From positions 1 to 14,234 of the forward strand of contig CAKSLH010000016.1 in the NCBI GenBank assembly GCA_934466515.1: a stretch of DNA of 14,234 nucleotides, given 5' to 3'. Of this stretch, positions 13,288 to 14,234 are shown piece after piece. Under the pieces are notes generated by a model. The model saw only the letters and a list, made by a program, of their open reading frames with translations. It had not been told where the DNA came from and did not search any database. Numbering within the stretch: position 1 is the stretch's first letter; every line of letters begins with the position of its first letter. A program made the translations under genes and the position numbers. Source of the DNA: an uncultured Eubacteriales bacterium (GTDB taxonomy: Bacteria; Bacillota; Clostridia; Oscillospirales; Acutalibacteraceae).

Positions 13288-14234
13288 ATGGATAAGTATT
13301 ATTCGGTTATAGCGGCGGTTGTTGCATTTGCGGCTACAAGTCTGCTTGGGTATTCCGTAATACCGAAGCTCAGAAAGCTTCATATCGGACAGACGATTTT
13401 AGAGGACGGACCTAAATGGCACAAGAAAAAAGAGGGTACGCCTACAATGGGCGGAATTATGATAATCTTCGGTTTTCTTTTCGCATTTGCGGTTTGTCTG
13501 ATTGTTTCGGCGGCAGCAAAAAAGCCCCTTGTTTCCGATTTTACTTCTGCACTCGATACCGTTAAATTATATGCAGGAATAGGAATGGCTTTCTTAATGG
13601 GAGCTATAGGCTTTGCGGATGATTTTATAAAAATCGTTAAAAAAAGAAATTTGGGACTTACCGCAAGACAAAAGACCTTTTTTCAGATAATCGTTTCGGC
13701 GCTTTATCTTGCAGTGCTTTATTTTGTCGGACATCTTGAATATACCTATATTCCGTTTGTCGGGAGCGTAAATATCACAAGCGGCGCAGGACTCCTTTTC
13801 TGGCCGATAGCTCTGTTTTTTGTTTACGGGTTTACAAATGCCGTAAACCTGACCGACGGTCTTGACGGTCTCGCAACCTCCGTAACCTTGGTTGTTTCCT
13901 GCTTCTTTATGATGGCGTCAGCGGCTTTTATGAGAGTTGCTCACGGGTGGTACGGAAATGTCGTCGCTGCGGCTCTTGCCGGCTCCTGCGCAGGCTTTTA
14001 TCTTTGGAACGCAAAGCCCGCAAAGGTGTTTATGGGCGATACGGGCTCGATGTTTTTAGGCGGTATGGTTGTGGCAATGTCATTTTCGCTTGATATGCCG
14101 ATAATTCTTATCTTAGTTGGTATAATATATCTTGCCGAGGCATTCTCGGTTATTTTGCAGGTAGCTTCATTCAAGCTTACGGGCAAAAGAATTTTTAAAA
14201 TGGCTCCGCTTCATCATCATTTTGAAATGTGCGG
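13288..14234 (+). CDS. mraY: Phospho-N-acetylmuramoyl-pentapeptide-transferase MraY, 3'-truncated by the window edge
   Basis: Integral membrane enzyme that makes lipid I from UDP-MurNAc-pentapeptide and undecaprenyl phosphate. The frame is open from ATG 13288 to the end of the window (315 codons plus 2 bases), so only the last few residues are missing. Motifs read by translation: GPKWHKKKEGTPTMGGI near residues 41-57, the catalytic FADDFIK (residues 109-115), NAVNLTDGLDGLA, FMGDTGSMFLGG, and APLHHHFE close to the edge; hydrophobic segments alternate between them as expected for a ten-helix protein. GGGAGAG just upstream is the ribosome site, overlapping the murE stop region. It is tightly coupled to murE. 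Confidence 0.96.
   Translation, partial: MDKYYSVIAAVVAFAATSLLGYSVIPKLRKLHIGQTILEDGPKWHKKKEGTPTMGGIMIIFGFLFAFAVCLIVSAAAKKPLVSDFTSALDTVKLYAGIGMAFLMGAIGFADDFIKIVKKRNLGLTARQKTFFQIIVSALYLAVLYFVGHLEYTYIPFVGSVNITSGAGLLFWPIALFFVYGFTNAVNLTDGLDGLATSVTLVVSCFFMMASAAFMRVAHGWYGNVVAAALAGSCAGFYLWNAKPAKVFMGDTGSMFLGGMVVAMSFSLDMPIILILVGIIYLAEAFSVILQVASFKLTGKRIFKMAPLHHHFEMC

Noticed and set aside
13280..13292. Missing murF between murE and mraY as a possible deletion
   Set aside because: The murE-mraY order without murF is normal in Bacillus and many Firmicutes; the junction is intact and tightly coupled.

Overview
The window reads as a chromosomal housekeeping segment of a low-to-moderate GC Gram-positive bacterium, most likely a member of the Clostridia (possibly Oscillospirales/Ruminococcaceae-like). 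The reasons are the Firmicutes-style division and cell-wall order mraZ-rsmH-ftsL-PBP-murE-mraY, a MurE with the DNPR signature of meso-diaminopimelate enzymes, a glutamine synthetase gene followed by an ANTAR antiterminator (the arrangement known as glnA-nitR in clostridia), strong AGGAGG-type ribosome sites and TTG/GTG starts. No phage, transposon, CRISPR or resistance gene is visible.

Layout. (1) 1-363: the end of a dCMP deaminase gene, + strand, followed by hairpins and a short heptad repeat. (2) 467-542: a tRNA-Thr(GGU) gene on the - strand with encoded CCA, a consensus promoter and an intrinsic terminator. (3) 628-5028, + strand: a second consensus promoter, a leader with an ANTAR-type hairpin that competes with a strong intrinsic terminator, then glutamine synthetase, the ANTAR regulator, CTP synthase (pyrG) and an AraC-family regulator. 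A perfect bidirectional terminator closes the unit. (4) 7417-5070, - strand: a compact unit tsaE-tsaB-rpiB-upp. It covers t6A tRNA modification, pentose-phosphate isomerisation and uracil salvage. The first three genes overlap by 4 bases at each junction. (5) 7485-14234, + strand: a promoter, a 10-bp-periodic array of MraZ boxes, mraZ, rsmH, an ftsL-like gene, a class B penicillin-binding protein with two PASTA domains, murE and the first 947 bases of mraY, which runs off the window.

How the parts work together. The most interesting region is 650-2570. The glnA leader appears to be a two-state RNA switch: one GUUCAU strand can pair with either of two identical AUGAGC strands, giving the ANTAR recognition hairpin or the terminator. 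The regulator encoded just downstream has a receiver-like domain whose phosphoacceptor aspartate is replaced by Asn, so its input is unlikely to be ordinary phosphorylation. The glutamine synthetase itself is short (402 aa) and has Lys where the catalytic flap Glu is expected. CTP synthase, a glutamine consumer, follows with no visible promoter or terminator of its own and so may be controlled by the same switch. The rest is a well-preserved nucleotide, tRNA-modification and cell-wall gene set; all statements on regulation are inferences from sequence.
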